Assembly (NCBI RefSeq): GCF_003096715.1
Contig: NZ_QEOL01000012.1
Span: forward strand, 1-64,000
DNA: 64,000 nt
Direction of reading: 5' to 3'
From: Paraburkholderia silvatlantica
GTDB taxonomy: Bacteria; Pseudomonadota; Gammaproteobacteria; Burkholderiales; Burkholderiaceae
Shown piece by piece: positions 17,155-27,300 of the stretch; the stretch's first letter is position 1, and each line of letters opens with the position of its first letter. Below the pieces are notes generated by a model that saw nothing but the letters and a program-made list of their open reading frames with translations, was not told the origin of the DNA and did no database searches. A program made the translations under genes and the position numbers.

Positions 17155-17436
17155 ATGAAGTCCGTTATCCAGGCCGTTGCAGTCGCTGTCGCCCTTGTTG
17201 CCCCGGTTGCTTCGTTTGCCCAATCGCAGGCACCGCTTACTCGCGCGCAGGTTCGTGCTGAACTGGTGCAACTTGAAAAGGCAGGTTATCGCCCAGGGGA
17301 CAGCGACAATACACGTTACCCTGAGGCCATCCAGGCTGCGGAGGCGAAGGTCGCAGCGCAAGACAGCGCGGTCGGTGGGGGCGCCGATGGCTCATCTGCC
17401 TCCGGCGCGCCGGTAACTGTGCCGACCCAGCGATAA
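17155..17436 (+). CDS. DUF4148-domain exported protein
   Basis: Small periplasmic protein of 93 residues typical of Burkholderiaceae. A clear signal peptide (MKSVIQAVAVAVALVAPVAS, cleavage after SFA) precedes the DUF4148 core (LTRAQVRAELVQLEKAGYRP, then YPEAIQAAEAKVAAQ) and a Gly/Ser/Ala tail. AGGAGG eight bases before the ATG fixes the start; the frame is open 13 codons further up but without a signal. Function is unknown for the family. It stands alone between decayed DNA and the nitroreductase gene. Confidence 0.92.
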   Translation: MKSVIQAVAVAVALVAPVASFAQSQAPLTRAQVRAELVQLEKAGYRPGDSDNTRYPEAIQAAEAKVAAQDSAVGGGADGSSASGAPVTVPTQR

Positions 17437-17829
17437 CGGCAGGAAACTGGCCAACTTCGTCCGGTCCGGTCATGCGAGTTTCCCCGAAGGCACAGCGGTG
17501 GCGTGCCCTTGCTTGACCAGCGCGCTTGCGGGATCACGCCCGGAAGCGGGCCGGATTTTGTACGAATACCTCCACCATTCGGGCTCCGCGTTGAACCGCT
17601 CCGGTTTTCCGGACAGCGTGCGGCGTCAGTGTTCGGTCCTGTGTGCGGATGAGCGCAATTATCGGATCGGGTGTACCGGGGTCTTCGAAGTGCCCGTTAG
17701 CTTGTCGATATTTCTCATCGGGGTGTCGATGCGCCGACACGCTCCATCGAGCGCTGCAGAACATTGCGCGAAGTCAATTCGCTCCTGACAGACTTCAATA
17801 GTATGGACGCGTATTGGGGGCATAGTCGG
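17437..17829. other. intergenic stretch, nothing recognised
   Basis: About 390 bases with only short frames on either strand that lack start signals. It presumably carries the promoter of the nitroreductase gene; no clear -35/-10 pair stands out. Confidence 0.5.
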
Positions 17830-18921
17830 ATGGGTAAGCTGACACGAAGGCGGGCGCTGGTAGCGGGCGGTGGCATGTTTGCGACGGCCGCTGTTGGCGC
17901 GCTTGCGTGGAGACACGAATCAGGCTCGATGGTGGAATACGAAAGCTACTCGTCAGCTCTACGTACCGCGCCAGCTCCCGTCTTTGCCAATCTCGTCCAC
18001 TATGCGACCCTGGCTGCCAATGGCCATAACACTCAACCCTGGCGTTTCCATGCCGGCACCGATGAAATGCGGCTGCTGCCCGACTTTGGGCGCCGAACGC
18101 CGGTTGTCGATCCGGACGATCATCACTTGTTCGTCAGTCTGGGATGTGCGGCAGAGAAACTGGCGATTGCCGCTGCCGCGACGGGCCGATCCAGTGAGGC
18201 CGACTTCGATCCCAAGGATGGCCTTCGGTTCTGGTTCGGTGCGGGCGCTGCGCGAGCCCACCCGCTGTTTGACGCCATTCCGAGGCGGCAATCGACACGT
18301 GCCCGATACGACGGGAAGTCCGTGCCGAACCGGGATCTCGACGCGCTGATTGAGGCCGGCAAACTACCAGGCGTGCGGCTGATCGTGCTGACCGACCGGT
18401 TGCAGATCGGCCGGATGCGCGATCTCGCAATTGCGTGCAACAGCGTCCAGCTGGCCGATCCGGCCTTTGTCGCGGAACTGAAAAGGTGGCTGCGCTTCAA
18501 TCCGCGTACGGCGATGACACTCGGAGACGGTCTTTTCTCCGCCAGCACGGGCAATCCTGTCATGCCCGATTGGCTCGGGCAGCGTGCCTTCGACCTGTTT
18601 TTCACGGCGCAAAGCGAGAACGACAAGCTTTTTCGGCAGATCGATTCTTCGTCTGGGATCGCGGTTTTTGTCGGCGAACGAGCGGATCGCGCGCATTGGA
18701 TAACGGTGGGGCGCGCCTGTCAGCGCTTCTTGCTCACGGCCACGTGTCTCGGGCTCAAATGCGCCTTCATCAACCAACCTGTCGAAGTCGCGCCGCAACG
18801 GGCGAATTTGGCAAATCTGGTCGGCGAGACGGGAAAGCGGCCGGATCTCGTTCTGCGCTTCGGGTATGGTCCCACGATGCCTTATGCGCCGCGCCGTTCG
18901 CTCGAGACGGTTGTCGTCTAG
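17830..18921 (+). CDS. Acg-type nitroreductase-family protein with Tat signal
   Basis: FMN-binding nitroreductase-fold protein of about 363 residues, of the Acg subgroup. A twin-arginine signal is evident at the start (MGKLTRRRALVAGGG, then a hydrophobic run ending GALAW), predicting export of a folded flavoprotein to the periplasm or membrane. Core motifs are ANGHNTQPWRFHAG, PVVDPDDHHLFVSLGCAAEK and RRQSTRARYDGKSVPNRDL near the start, and TATCLGLKCAFINQPVEV near the end. A longer frame opens with TTG at 17764, but the Tat motif argues for ATG 17830. The following gene starts 43 bases downstream and is probably co-transcribed. Confidence 0.87.
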   Translation: MGKLTRRRALVAGGGMFATAAVGALAWRHESGSMVEYESYSSALRTAPAPVFANLVHYATLAANGHNTQPWRFHAGTDEMRLLPDFGRRTPVVDPDDHHLFVSLGCAAEKLAIAAAATGRSSEADFDPKDGLRFWFGAGAARAHPLFDAIPRRQSTRARYDGKSVPNRDLDALIEAGKLPGVRLIVLTDRLQIGRMRDLAIACNSVQLADPAFVAELKRWLRFNPRTAMTLGDGLFSASTGNPVMPDWLGQRAFDLFFTAQSENDKLFRQIDSSSGIAVFVGERADRAHWITVGRACQRFLLTATCLGLKCAFINQPVEVAPQRANLANLVGETGKRPDLVLRFGYGPTMPYAPRRSLETVVV

Positions 18922-18964
18922 ATTACAGTCCGCAACGCGTCGGCGGACAGGAAATAACGGAATC

Positions 18965-19696
18965 GTGAACCTGCTCAATTCGTCTGCAGTTGAAATGCTT
19001 CCGGAACCCGTCCGCGCATTGGCGGAGCGGCTCGGATGCGAGTCGACCGGCGGCGCACCAACCGTGCGCCTGTCGCAAATCGGTCGGTTGCGAAGCGGCG
19101 CGAACGCGTCGTGGACACAATACCGTGCCAGTCAGACCATCGCGTCGGACGAATGCCGTTTTTCGTGGATTGCGCGCACGGGTCTGTTCGGTCTCGTGCG
19201 CATCGAAGATGCGCTCGACCATGGAACGGGGCGGCTTACCGTGACGGCGCTCGGCTGTCTGCCTGTCATGCGAGCGCCAACCTGCGCGGCCCTTGATCGA
19301 AGCGAGATGATGCGATATCTGGCGGAAATTGTCTGGGCGCCGGATGCGATCCTGCGCAACCGTCAGCTTCAGTGGGACGTCTCCGGCGACCGGTTCCTCG
19401 CCGTGTCGTGCAGAACGTCTGGTCCGCCAGCGACGGTCACGTTTGCCCTCGATGAGAACGGTCGGATCGCCGTCGTCAAAGCGGCAGATCGACCGATGTT
19501 TGTCGCCGGTGGTTTTCGCCCGGCTTGCTGGTTTGGCCGCGTCTTCGACTATCGTCGGCATGCCGGTTACTGGCTCCCGTTCCGGGCTGCCGTTGGTTGG
19601 GAGATCGACGGTCAGCCCGTCGTTTGCTGGGAGGGGCAGCTCGTGGAGTGGGTCGCATATTCTGAGGAGAACGGCGTGCGCCCGCAGGCATCCTGA
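18965..19696 (+). CDS. DUF6544/DUF6920-like hypothetical protein
   Basis: Soluble protein of about 243 residues. Features matching the family as I recall it are PEPVRALAERLG near the start, the middle stretch SEMMRYLAEIVWAPDAILRN, and PFRAAVGWEIDGQPVVCWEG near the end. No catalytic residues are known. The frame opens at 18866 inside the nitroreductase gene, but GTG 18965, preceded by AGGA, begins the plausible protein; ATG 18995 is an alternative. It follows the Acg-type gene closely and is likely in one operon with it. Confidence 0.75.
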   Translation: MNLLNSSAVEMLPEPVRALAERLGCESTGGAPTVRLSQIGRLRSGANASWTQYRASQTIASDECRFSWIARTGLFGLVRIEDALDHGTGRLTVTALGCLPVMRAPTCAALDRSEMMRYLAEIVWAPDAILRNRQLQWDVSGDRFLAVSCRTSGPPATVTFALDENGRIAVVKAADRPMFVAGGFRPACWFGRVFDYRRHAGYWLPFRAAVGWEIDGQPVVCWEGQLVEWVAYSEENGVRPQAS

Positions 19697-20618
19697 TTTG
19701 CCGGGGCTCTGCGCGGCCATGTCGCCCGCCCTCGAAGTATCGCCTCGCCTGGGGCACCAGCCCGTCGTTTGCAATACAGGCTTTGTGACTCCTTATTCGA
19801 ATCAATCGTCTCCGCCCAACCGCAGCCCGACGCATGCGCCACCACCGCCGTGGATCGAACCGGTATGGGCCTGCATGATCGCGAGCGCGATCGTCAGGCC
19901 CATACCGGCGCCACTGGCAAGGAAAATGGCGAGGCATGGTGCGAGCAACACGGTCCCTCGCCCATGGTGCCGTCCCGCTCTAAGCTACGGTACGCGGCAG
20001 AGGGCAGGAAGGGCAGGAAAAAGGGCGTCTGGAAGATGGCAGTGCACGAGTGTGACGGGACGAATTGCGACGCCCAGGTTATTCACGGTTTTTGTTCACA
20101 AGGCTGTGAATAACTTTTCGACAGAGGCTGCAACCAATTGAGGAAGTTCGGGTTTTCCGGTGAATCTGGTAGCCCGTACGAAACGGGTCAGGCCTCGGGC
20201 ATTTGGCCATCCTGTTCACCGATGCAACGCTATACATCGCTTTCCCCGTTCGCTGGCTCGCGCACTTTGGTTTGGACGCCTCGCCAGGGGAAATCCCAGA
20301 TCTCCGTCAAGGCTCGACGGACTGACTTCGTAGCCTCCATTTTGAATCCCCGTTATCGCTGATAGACCGCAATCTGCGAAGGGTCTTCCAGCAGAGACAC
20401 GCCTTCACCTGCTCCCGCTCGCGCACCAGAGGCTCCCATCGGGCCGCCTGGCTGCACGCCTGGGCAACAAAAAGTGCTGGCATCTGCATGACCCGTCAAC
20501 AGGTCGGGGCGATCCTGTTGTCGCGCTGTTCACGAACGCCTGAAATGCGGAAAGCAATTCGGACTGCTCGCGGAATTGGACGCGCTTTCCAGAGAACAAG
20601 ATAAACGGAGACGACAGG
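19697..20618. other. long intergenic stretch without a recognised gene
   Basis: About 920 bases. No frame shows a start signal plus a family pattern. On the reverse strand, 20329-20222 reads MEATKSVRRALTEIWDFPWR and then breaks, perhaps the start of a lost gene. The notable element is a pair of DnaA-box-like sequences at 20078-20114. The 3' end, before 20619, carries a GGAGACGACAGG ribosome-binding region. Confidence 0.45.
20078..20114. repeat. inverted pair of DnaA-box-like sequences
   Basis: GTTATTCAC (20078-20086) is mirrored exactly by GTGAATAAC (20106-20114). On the reverse strand 20113-20105 reads TTATTCACA, a full match to the DnaA-box consensus TTATNCACA; the left copy is TTATTCACG. 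Inside lies a second dyad, TTCACA-AGGC-TGTGAA. It could be a protein operator or a DnaA site; no iteron array or replication gene is nearby. Confidence 0.45.
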
Positions 20619-21557
20619 ATGGGACGATCAGTACGCTTTATACGCTTGTGGATTTACCTTGGCGTGGCATGTGCGGCCCTGGCAGTGCAGCAAAGCCGCG
20701 CTGCGGAACTATGGGCAAACACCTTGCCAGCGATCAACGCGGGGCTTGTAGCTGGCGCTCTGCCGCCGACGGGGTTATATGGAATTTACGACAGCTATTG
20801 GGCTTCGTTCAGGGTCTATGACAATTCCTCGAAGTCGACAGTGGAAAGCGTCGACGCGCTGATCCAGGTGCCGATGCTGTTATGGGTGCCGGGCAACAAG
20901 GTCCTGGGAGGAAGCTACGCGGCGGCGGCAGCTTTTCCGTTCGACTATACCAATGTCAAGGTTCCCGGCGCGGCCGCGTTATCGGATAACGGGCACTGGG
21001 GGACGTTCAATACGGCTATCGCCCCCCTCATGATTGCCTGGCAGTTGCCGCACGATCTGCACCTGCGAACGGACCTGATTGTATCTGTCGACGATGCGTC
21101 GTCCGCGCCTGGCCGTCCGCCGTCTGGTGGAGGCGCGCCGTCAGGCAATGGATTCTGGAGTCTTGAACCCGATATCGGTATCAGCTGGCTTCATGATGGC
21201 TGGAACATCAGCGCAGGCCTTCAGTACGCGTACAACTTCAGGAATGGCAAGACCCAATACACCTCCGGCCAGCAGCTGTCGGGTACGTATACCGTGACGA
21301 AGACGATCGGGAAATGGACGTTCGGAGTGGCCGCGTATTCCATCAACCAGATCACCAGCGATTCCGGACCCGGCGCGTATGAGGCGGGATGCATGTCAAG
21401 AGGCGGATGCCGTATCGAGGCTTATGGAGCCGGGCCACTCGTGGCGTACCAGTTTGGTGGCGTCAACGTGCTGCTCAACTATACGGCGAGCATCCACACA
21501 CGTAACTATCTGGGGGGGAACATCGTCAACGTCCGGTTTATTTTCCCGCTGATCTAG
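20619..21557 (+). CDS. SphA/MetA-type outer-membrane protein (phenol-degradation 'meta' family)
   Basis: Predicted outer-membrane beta-barrel of 312 residues of the family often annotated as transporter or MetA-pathway phenol degradation protein, thought to aid uptake of hydrophobic substrates. The signal peptide (IYLGVACAALAVQQSRAAEL) is followed by amphipathic strands with aromatic girdles, e.g. PDIGISWLHDGWNISAGLQY, KTIGKWTFGVAAYSINQIT and GGNIVNVRFIFPLI, with a C-terminal hydrophobic strand. GGAGACGACAGG before the ATG supports the start. It stands alone; a link to the catabolic genes is possible but unproven. Confidence 0.87.
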   Translation: MGRSVRFIRLWIYLGVACAALAVQQSRAAELWANTLPAINAGLVAGALPPTGLYGIYDSYWASFRVYDNSSKSTVESVDALIQVPMLLWVPGNKVLGGSYAAAAAFPFDYTNVKVPGAAALSDNGHWGTFNTAIAPLMIAWQLPHDLHLRTDLIVSVDDASSAPGRPPSGGGAPSGNGFWSLEPDIGISWLHDGWNISAGLQYAYNFRNGKTQYTSGQQLSGTYTVTKTIGKWTFGVAAYSINQITSDSGPGAYEAGCMSRGGCRIEAYGAGPLVAYQFGGVNVLLNYTASIHTRNYLGGNIVNVRFIFPLI

Positions 21558-21693
21558 ATGGTTGGCTGACCCACAAGGCGACCCCCGGTAGCCGCGAGCG
21601 TCTGCCCTGGGGGAAACAATCTGGGCTGGCAGTTCTGTGTACCTTTTCAATCTGATGGTTGGTGAGCCGGGTTCGACGTGTGCGCTGCGTCCG

Positions 21694-23205
21694 TCACGAG
21701 GTCGCGTTCGGTGTCTGTGCGTCGTGCCGTTGTGCCGCCGAAGAGGAATGCGGCTGCGAAACGGTCCAGCCGCCGCCAATCGCCTGAATCAAGCCCACAG
21801 TCGCGTCCAGCCGCCGCGTATCCAGCTCGAGCGAAGTGATCTGCGTGGACAGCTCGGTAGTCTGCGCCGTTACCACGTCCAGATAACTCACCACGCCATC
21901 GCGATACTGCGACATCGAAAGTGTGAGCGTGCGCTGTGCTGCGGTGAGTGCGTCGTCTTCGCGCTGCGCCTCGTCACCGAGGTGATGCAGCAGCGCCAGG
22001 TTATCCTCCACCTGCTGGAACGCGTTGAGCACGATCGCCTTGTAGTCGGCGCCGTTCTCGGCGAGCTTCGCGCGCGATTCATGGACGACTGCCGAGCGCA
22101 GGCCGCCGTCGAATATCGTTTGCATGAGCGTCGGGCCGATCGACCACATTTCGTTGGGCGCGACGAGCCATGGGTTGAACGTATCGCTCTGGAAGCCACC
22201 GTCCAGGCTCAGTGAGAGGTCCGGGAAGAAGGCGGCTTTCGCCACGCCAATTTCTGCATTGGACGCTGCCACGCGGCGTTCGGCGGCGGCAATGTCAGGC
22301 CGCCGCTGGAGCAGCGACGAGGGTAATCCCGCCGGCACGTTCGGCAGATACGGGCGGGCCGTGTCCGGCGCGACATTGAACTGTGAGGCGGGCACGCCGA
22401 TGAGCGTGGCGATGGCATGCTCGTAGAGCGCGCGGCGCGCGCTCACGTCGTCGGCGGCAGCCTGGGCGGCGGCCAACTGGTTCTGCGCGCGCGACACGTC
22501 CAGATCGGACGCGATGCCGCCACGATGGCGGCTCTCGGTCAGTTCCAGCGCGTGACGGTAGGCGGCGATCGTGTCGTCGAGCAGCTTCGACTGCTGGTCG
22601 AGCCCGAGCAGATCAAACCAGTTTGTGGCGAGGTTCGCCTGCAGGCTCAGTTGCAGGGAGGCAAGATCGGCCTCGCTTGCCTCGCTCTGCGCTTCGCCGG
22701 CCTTCACCTCGTTGCGTACCTTGCCCCAGAGATCAAGGTCGTAGCCGATGCCCACGTCGAGCGTGTTCGAGTTGTACACGTTCGGTTGGTCGGTGCCGCG
22801 TAGCGGGCGCAACGCCGACTGGCGCACGCGTGAGATGTCTGCCTCGGCGCCAATGGTCGGCAGCAGCGCTGCGCGCGCCTGGGCGACGAGCGCATCGGCT
22901 TCGTCATGGCGCGCGAGCGCGGCGGCGACGTCCGGATTGGCCTTCGCAACCTGTGGCTCGAGCTGGTTCAGGACCGGATCGTTGAACAGGCGCCACCAGC
23001 CGTCGCGCGGCAGCTGGTCGGCAGGGCGCGCTGTTTGCCATTCGCCGGTTTCCTTGAAATGCGTGGGAATGGCAGCAGCGGGCGCATGATAGGCGGGTGC
23101 GAACGAGCACGCGCTGAGCGCGGCGGCGGTTGCAAACGATACGAGGCGCAAATGAAGGGGATGAAGCGAGCCCCGGAAGGGGCGAAGGGCAAACGGCTTA
23201 GCCAT
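21694..23205 (-). CDS. NodT-family outer-membrane efflux lipoprotein (pump 1)
   Basis: Outer-membrane channel of the reverse-strand RND system, about 503 residues. A lipoprotein signal ends in LSACSFAPAY. The two OEP repeats contain LLQRRPDIAAAERRVAASNA and QTIFDGGLRSAVVHESRAKL. ATG 23205 overlaps the membrane-fusion gene stop by 8 bases, showing translational coupling; an upstream in-frame extension inside that gene is not used. The C-terminus is rich in Ser/Thr/Gln. Confidence 0.93.
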   Translation of the reverse strand: MAKPFALRPFRGSLHPLHLRLVSFATAAALSACSFAPAYHAPAAAIPTHFKETGEWQTARPADQLPRDGWWRLFNDPVLNQLEPQVAKANPDVAAALARHDEADALVAQARAALLPTIGAEADISRVRQSALRPLRGTDQPNVYNSNTLDVGIGYDLDLWGKVRNEVKAGEAQSEASEADLASLQLSLQANLATNWFDLLGLDQQSKLLDDTIAAYRHALELTESRHRGGIASDLDVSRAQNQLAAAQAAADDVSARRALYEHAIATLIGVPASQFNVAPDTARPYLPNVPAGLPSSLLQRRPDIAAAERRVAASNAEIGVAKAAFFPDLSLSLDGGFQSDTFNPWLVAPNEMWSIGPTLMQTIFDGGLRSAVVHESRAKLAENGADYKAIVLNAFQQVEDNLALLHHLGDEAQREDDALTAAQRTLTLSMSQYRDGVVSYLDVVTAQTTELSTQITSLELDTRRLDATVGLIQAIGGGWTVSQPHSSSAAQRHDAQTPNATS

Positions 23206-24394
23206 GTGCGCGCTCCGAACCTTGAGGGAAGTTTGACGGCATCGTTGCAGCAAGCCGCACGACGTCGCCATTCGCGAGCGAGTCGGGCGGATTGTCGATC
23301 ACGCGCTCGCCCGCCTTCAGACCGGCGGTGATTTCCACACGAGTGCCGAGATCGGTGCCGATGGTCACATCGCGTAGCTGCACCTTGTGATCGGGCCCGG
23401 CCACGGCCACCTGCATGCCCTGCGCGCGGAAGATCAGCGCGCTCGCAGGCACGAAGAGCGCGTTCGCATCGCCGTGCATCGCGAGGTACACTTCCGTGTA
23501 CTCGCCGGGGAACAGCAGGCCCTGCTTGTTGTCTACGGCGAGCTGCACGAGCATCGTGCCCGAGGCGGGCGAGATCGACTGGTCGGTGTCCACGAGCCTG
23601 GCGTCGAACGTCATGCCGGGGCGCTCGGGCACGGTGAGCGTCGCGTGCATGCCGGGCTGGATCGACGCCGCGTCGCTCTGCGGCACGCTCACGTAGACGC
23701 GCAGCGTGCCCGCATCCGAGACCGTGAAGAGTTCCGGACCGCTGCCGCTGCCCGAGTCGATCAGCGCGCCCACATCGGTCTTGCGCGCGGTGACCACGCC
23801 GTCGAACGGCGCCGTCAAACGCTTGAACGATTCGAGCGCTTCGAGACGGCGCACATTGGCCTGATTCGCTTCCACGGTCGCCTGCTTGGCGATCAGGTCC
23901 GAGGTCTTTTCATCGGCTTCCTGCTGCGAGACCGAATCCTGCTTGAGCATTTCGGTCCAGCGCCTGGCCGTGGTGGCCGCGAGCTTTTCGTTCGCGATCG
24001 AGTTCTGCAGATCGGCGCGGGCCTGCTGCAATTGCTGGTCGAGATCGGGCGTGTCGATCACGCCGAGCAGTTGCCCGGCCTTCACGTGCGTGCCGATATC
24101 GGCGTACCACGCATGCAGATACCCCGAGACGCGCGCGTAGATCGGCGCGTTGATGTAGGCCGCCAGATGGCCGGGCAGCACCAGCATCTGCGAGGCGGGG
24201 CTCGGTTCGGGCAGCACGGTCGCGACCGTGGGCACCGACTGGGCGTCGGTCCAGGACGTGAGTTCCTGATGCGCGTGCACGCGGCTGAACAGACCGCCGG
24301 AGACGATCCCGGCGGCGACCATCAATGCCACGGCGGCGACGGTCTTCAGATGGCGCAGCGGTTGCGGCGAGGCGATGTCGACTTCAGTGGACAT
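23198..24394 (-). CDS. RND efflux membrane fusion protein (pump 1)
   Basis: Periplasmic adaptor of about 398 residues. A single N-terminal membrane anchor (TVAAVALMVAAGIVSGGLFS) precedes the lipoyl motif PIYARVSGYLHAWYADIGTH, a coiled-coil hairpin (ARADLQNSIANEKLAATTAR, SQQEADEKTSDLIAKQATVE), the second lipoyl half (APFDGVVTARKTDVGALIDSG) and barrel segments (MHATLTVPERPGMTFDARLV). The ATG at 24394 follows GAGGGAG and overlaps the end of the RND gene by 11 bases. It belongs to the operon RND-MFP-OMF running from 27653 to 21694. Confidence 0.93.
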   Translation of the reverse strand: MSTEVDIASPQPLRHLKTVAAVALMVAAGIVSGGLFSRVHAHQELTSWTDAQSVPTVATVLPEPSPASQMLVLPGHLAAYINAPIYARVSGYLHAWYADIGTHVKAGQLLGVIDTPDLDQQLQQARADLQNSIANEKLAATTARRWTEMLKQDSVSQQEADEKTSDLIAKQATVEANQANVRRLEALESFKRLTAPFDGVVTARKTDVGALIDSGSGSGPELFTVSDAGTLRVYVSVPQSDAASIQPGMHATLTVPERPGMTFDARLVDTDQSISPASGTMLVQLAVDNKQGLLFPGEYTEVYLAMHGDANALFVPASALIFRAQGMQVAVAGPDHKVQLRDVTIGTDLGTRVEITAGLKAGERVIDNPPDSLANGDVVRLAATMPSNFPQGSERAHG

Positions 24395-27300
24395 GGGATT
24401 CTCCCTCGAGGGCAAGTTGTTCCGAATGGTGGGGTGCGTCGGCGATGTCGTTTTCCGTGTCGTCATCGCGCTTGTCATTGCGGTGCACGAGGCTGAACAC
24501 CACGGGCACGAAGAGCAGCGTCGCGCAGGTCGCGCAGATCAGGCCGCCGATCACGGCGCGGCCGAGCGGGGCGTTCTGTTCGCCGCCGTCGCCGAGACCG
24601 AGCGCCATCGGCGCCATGCCGATGATCATCGCGAGCGCGGTCATCAGCACCGGGCGGAAACGCGTGAAGCCCGCCTCGAGTGCGGCGTGCAGCGCGTCGC
24701 CCGTGACGGCGAGTCGCTCCCGTGCAAAGGAGATGACGAGAATTGCATTCGCGGTGGCCACGCCCATACAGAGAATCGCGCCCGTGAGCGCCGGCACGGA
24801 CAGTGGTGTGTGCGTGGTGAACAGCATCCAGACGATGCCTGCGAGCGCGGCGGGAAGCGCGCAGACGATCACGAACGCGTCGGCCCACGAATGGAAGTTC
24901 ACGACGATCAGCAGATAGATCAGTGCCACCGCGCCCGCGAGACCGAGCAGCAGGCCCGTGAATGCGCTGTTCATGGTCTGCACCTGGCCGCGCATCGTCA
25001 CGGTCGAGCCCTTCGGGAGGTCTTTTGCGGTGGCCTTGATGACCTGCTGGATCTGCGAGGCCACGGCGCCCAGATCGGTGCCCTGGGTGGTTGCGAATAT
25101 GTCGTAGAGCGGCTCGATGTTGTAGTGCGAGACCACGGCGTCGGCAATGCTGCGCGTGATGGTGGCGATGCCGCCGAGAATCTGCGAGCTGCCGCTCTTG
25201 CCGGTGACGGGCAGGTTCTGCAGGTCCGAGAGCGTGGTCATGCGGTACTGCGGCGTCTGCGCGACGATCGGGTAGGACACGCCGTTCTCGGGATTAAGCC
25301 AGTAAGTCGGTGACACCTGGCTTGTGCCCGAGAGGCTCGCGACCACGGAGTTCGTCACGTCCTGTTCGGTGATGCCGAGTTCGTCGGCGCGCGAGCGGTC
25401 GACGGCCACGGTGAGCTGCGGATAGGTCGAAGCCTGCTGGATACGTGGGTCGGCGACGCCTGGTATTTTCGCGATGAGGCGCAGCAGTTCGTTGGCGTAC
25501 TGCTTGTTCGCTTGCATGTTCGGGCCGTTCACCTGTACGTCGACGGGCGCGGGCGCGCCGAAGTTCAGGATCTGGCTCACGATGTCGGCGGGCAGGAACG
25601 AGAACGTCGTGCCGGGGAACAGGCGCGGCAACTGCGTGCGCAGCGCCTTGACGTATTGCGCGGTGGGCGCGTGGTCCTTCGACAGCGAGATCATGATGTC
25701 GCCGTCCTGCGGCCCGATCGTGCCGCTGTTGTTGTACGTGAGGTTGATACCGCTGTTGGGCAGGCCGATGTTGTCGATGATGCTCGTGAGCTGGTCGGCG
25801 GGAATCGCCTCGCGCACGGTGTCTTCGATGTGATCGAACAGCGCAGCGGTTTCTTCCACACGCGTGCCGATCGGCGCGCGCACGTGAATTTCGATTTCGC
25901 CCGAATCGATGTTCGGGAAGAAGTTGCGGCCGAGGAAGGGCACCAGCGCGAACGACAGCATCACGATCGTGAGAAAGCCCACGATGAACGGCCTGCGATG
26001 CGTGAGCGCGAGAGTGAGCACGCTGCGATAGCCGGCGCGCACGCGTTCGAAGCGTCGCTCGAAGCCGCGCTGGAAACGCACCAGCGGATTGCGCGAGGGC
26101 ACGACGTGATCGGGTGCGCCATGCGACGCCGTCGCGTCGGCACTTTCACGCGGGACGTGACCCTGTGGGGCGTGCGGTTTGAGCAGGTAGCGCGCCATCA
26201 TCGGCACAAAGGTGCGCGAGAGAATGAACGAGGCGACCATCGCAAAGATCACGGATTCGGCCATCGGCACGAACAGGTAGCGCGCGATGCCGTCGAGCAG
26301 CAGCATCGGCACGAAAACGATACAGATACACAGCAGCGAAACCAGCGCGGGCATGACGATCTGCGCCGCGCCGTCGAGAATCGCGCTGCGCACGTCCTTG
26401 CCTTGCTCCAGGTGCCAGTTGATGTTCTCGATGGTTACGGTGGCATCGTCGACGAGAATACCCACCGCGAGCGCGAGGCCGCCGAGCGTCATCACGTTCA
26501 ATGTTTCACCACAGGCTGCGAGCGCAGCGATGGCCGCGAGCACGGCAAGCGGAATCGACGCCGCGATGATGAGGGTCGAGCGCCAGCTGCCGAGGAACAG
26601 CAGGATCATGGCCGAGGTGAGCGCGGCGGCGATGATGCCTTCGCGCGCCACGCCGCTCACGGCGCCCTTCACGAACACGGACTGGTCGGAGAGCGGCACG
26701 AGCTTGAGACTGGGCGGCAGCGATTGTTCCACGAGCGGCAGCTTCGCCTTCACCCCCGCGATGATGTCGAGCGTGGATGCCGAGCCATTCTTGAGGATCG
26801 ACATGAGCACCGCGCGATGGCCGTCCACGCGCACAATGTTGCCTTGTGGCGGGTAACCGTCGCGCACGTGCGCCACGTCGCGCATGTAGATCACGGCGCC
26901 GTCCACGGTCTTGATCGGCAGGCTGTTGATTGCGTCGATCGTGAGCGGGCTGTTGTTCAGGCGCACGTTGTATTCGAAGCGGCCGATCTTCTGCGTGCCC
27001 GCCGGAATGATCTGGTTCTGTTGCGCGAGTGCATTCGCCACGTCCTGCGCGGAGAGCTTTTTCGCCTGCAACGCCTGCGGGTCGAGGTCGATCTGGACCT
27101 CGCGCACCTTTCCGCCGTACGGCGTGGGAATCGCCACGCCGGGCACGGAGAGCAACTGTGGCCGGATGAAGTTGGTCGCATAGTCGCCGAGCTGCTGCTC
27201 GTTGAGCGTGTTGCTCGTGAGCGCAAGCTGCAGCACCGGTACCGTGGACGCGTTGTAGTTCAGGATCTGCGGCGGCGTGGTGCCGGGCGGCATTTGCTTG

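Noticed and set aside
23387..24496. 369-codon open frame antisense to the membrane fusion gene
   Set aside because: Composition (Arg/Gly/His repeats) is the mirror of the coding strand; the sense frame is a clear HlyD-type protein.
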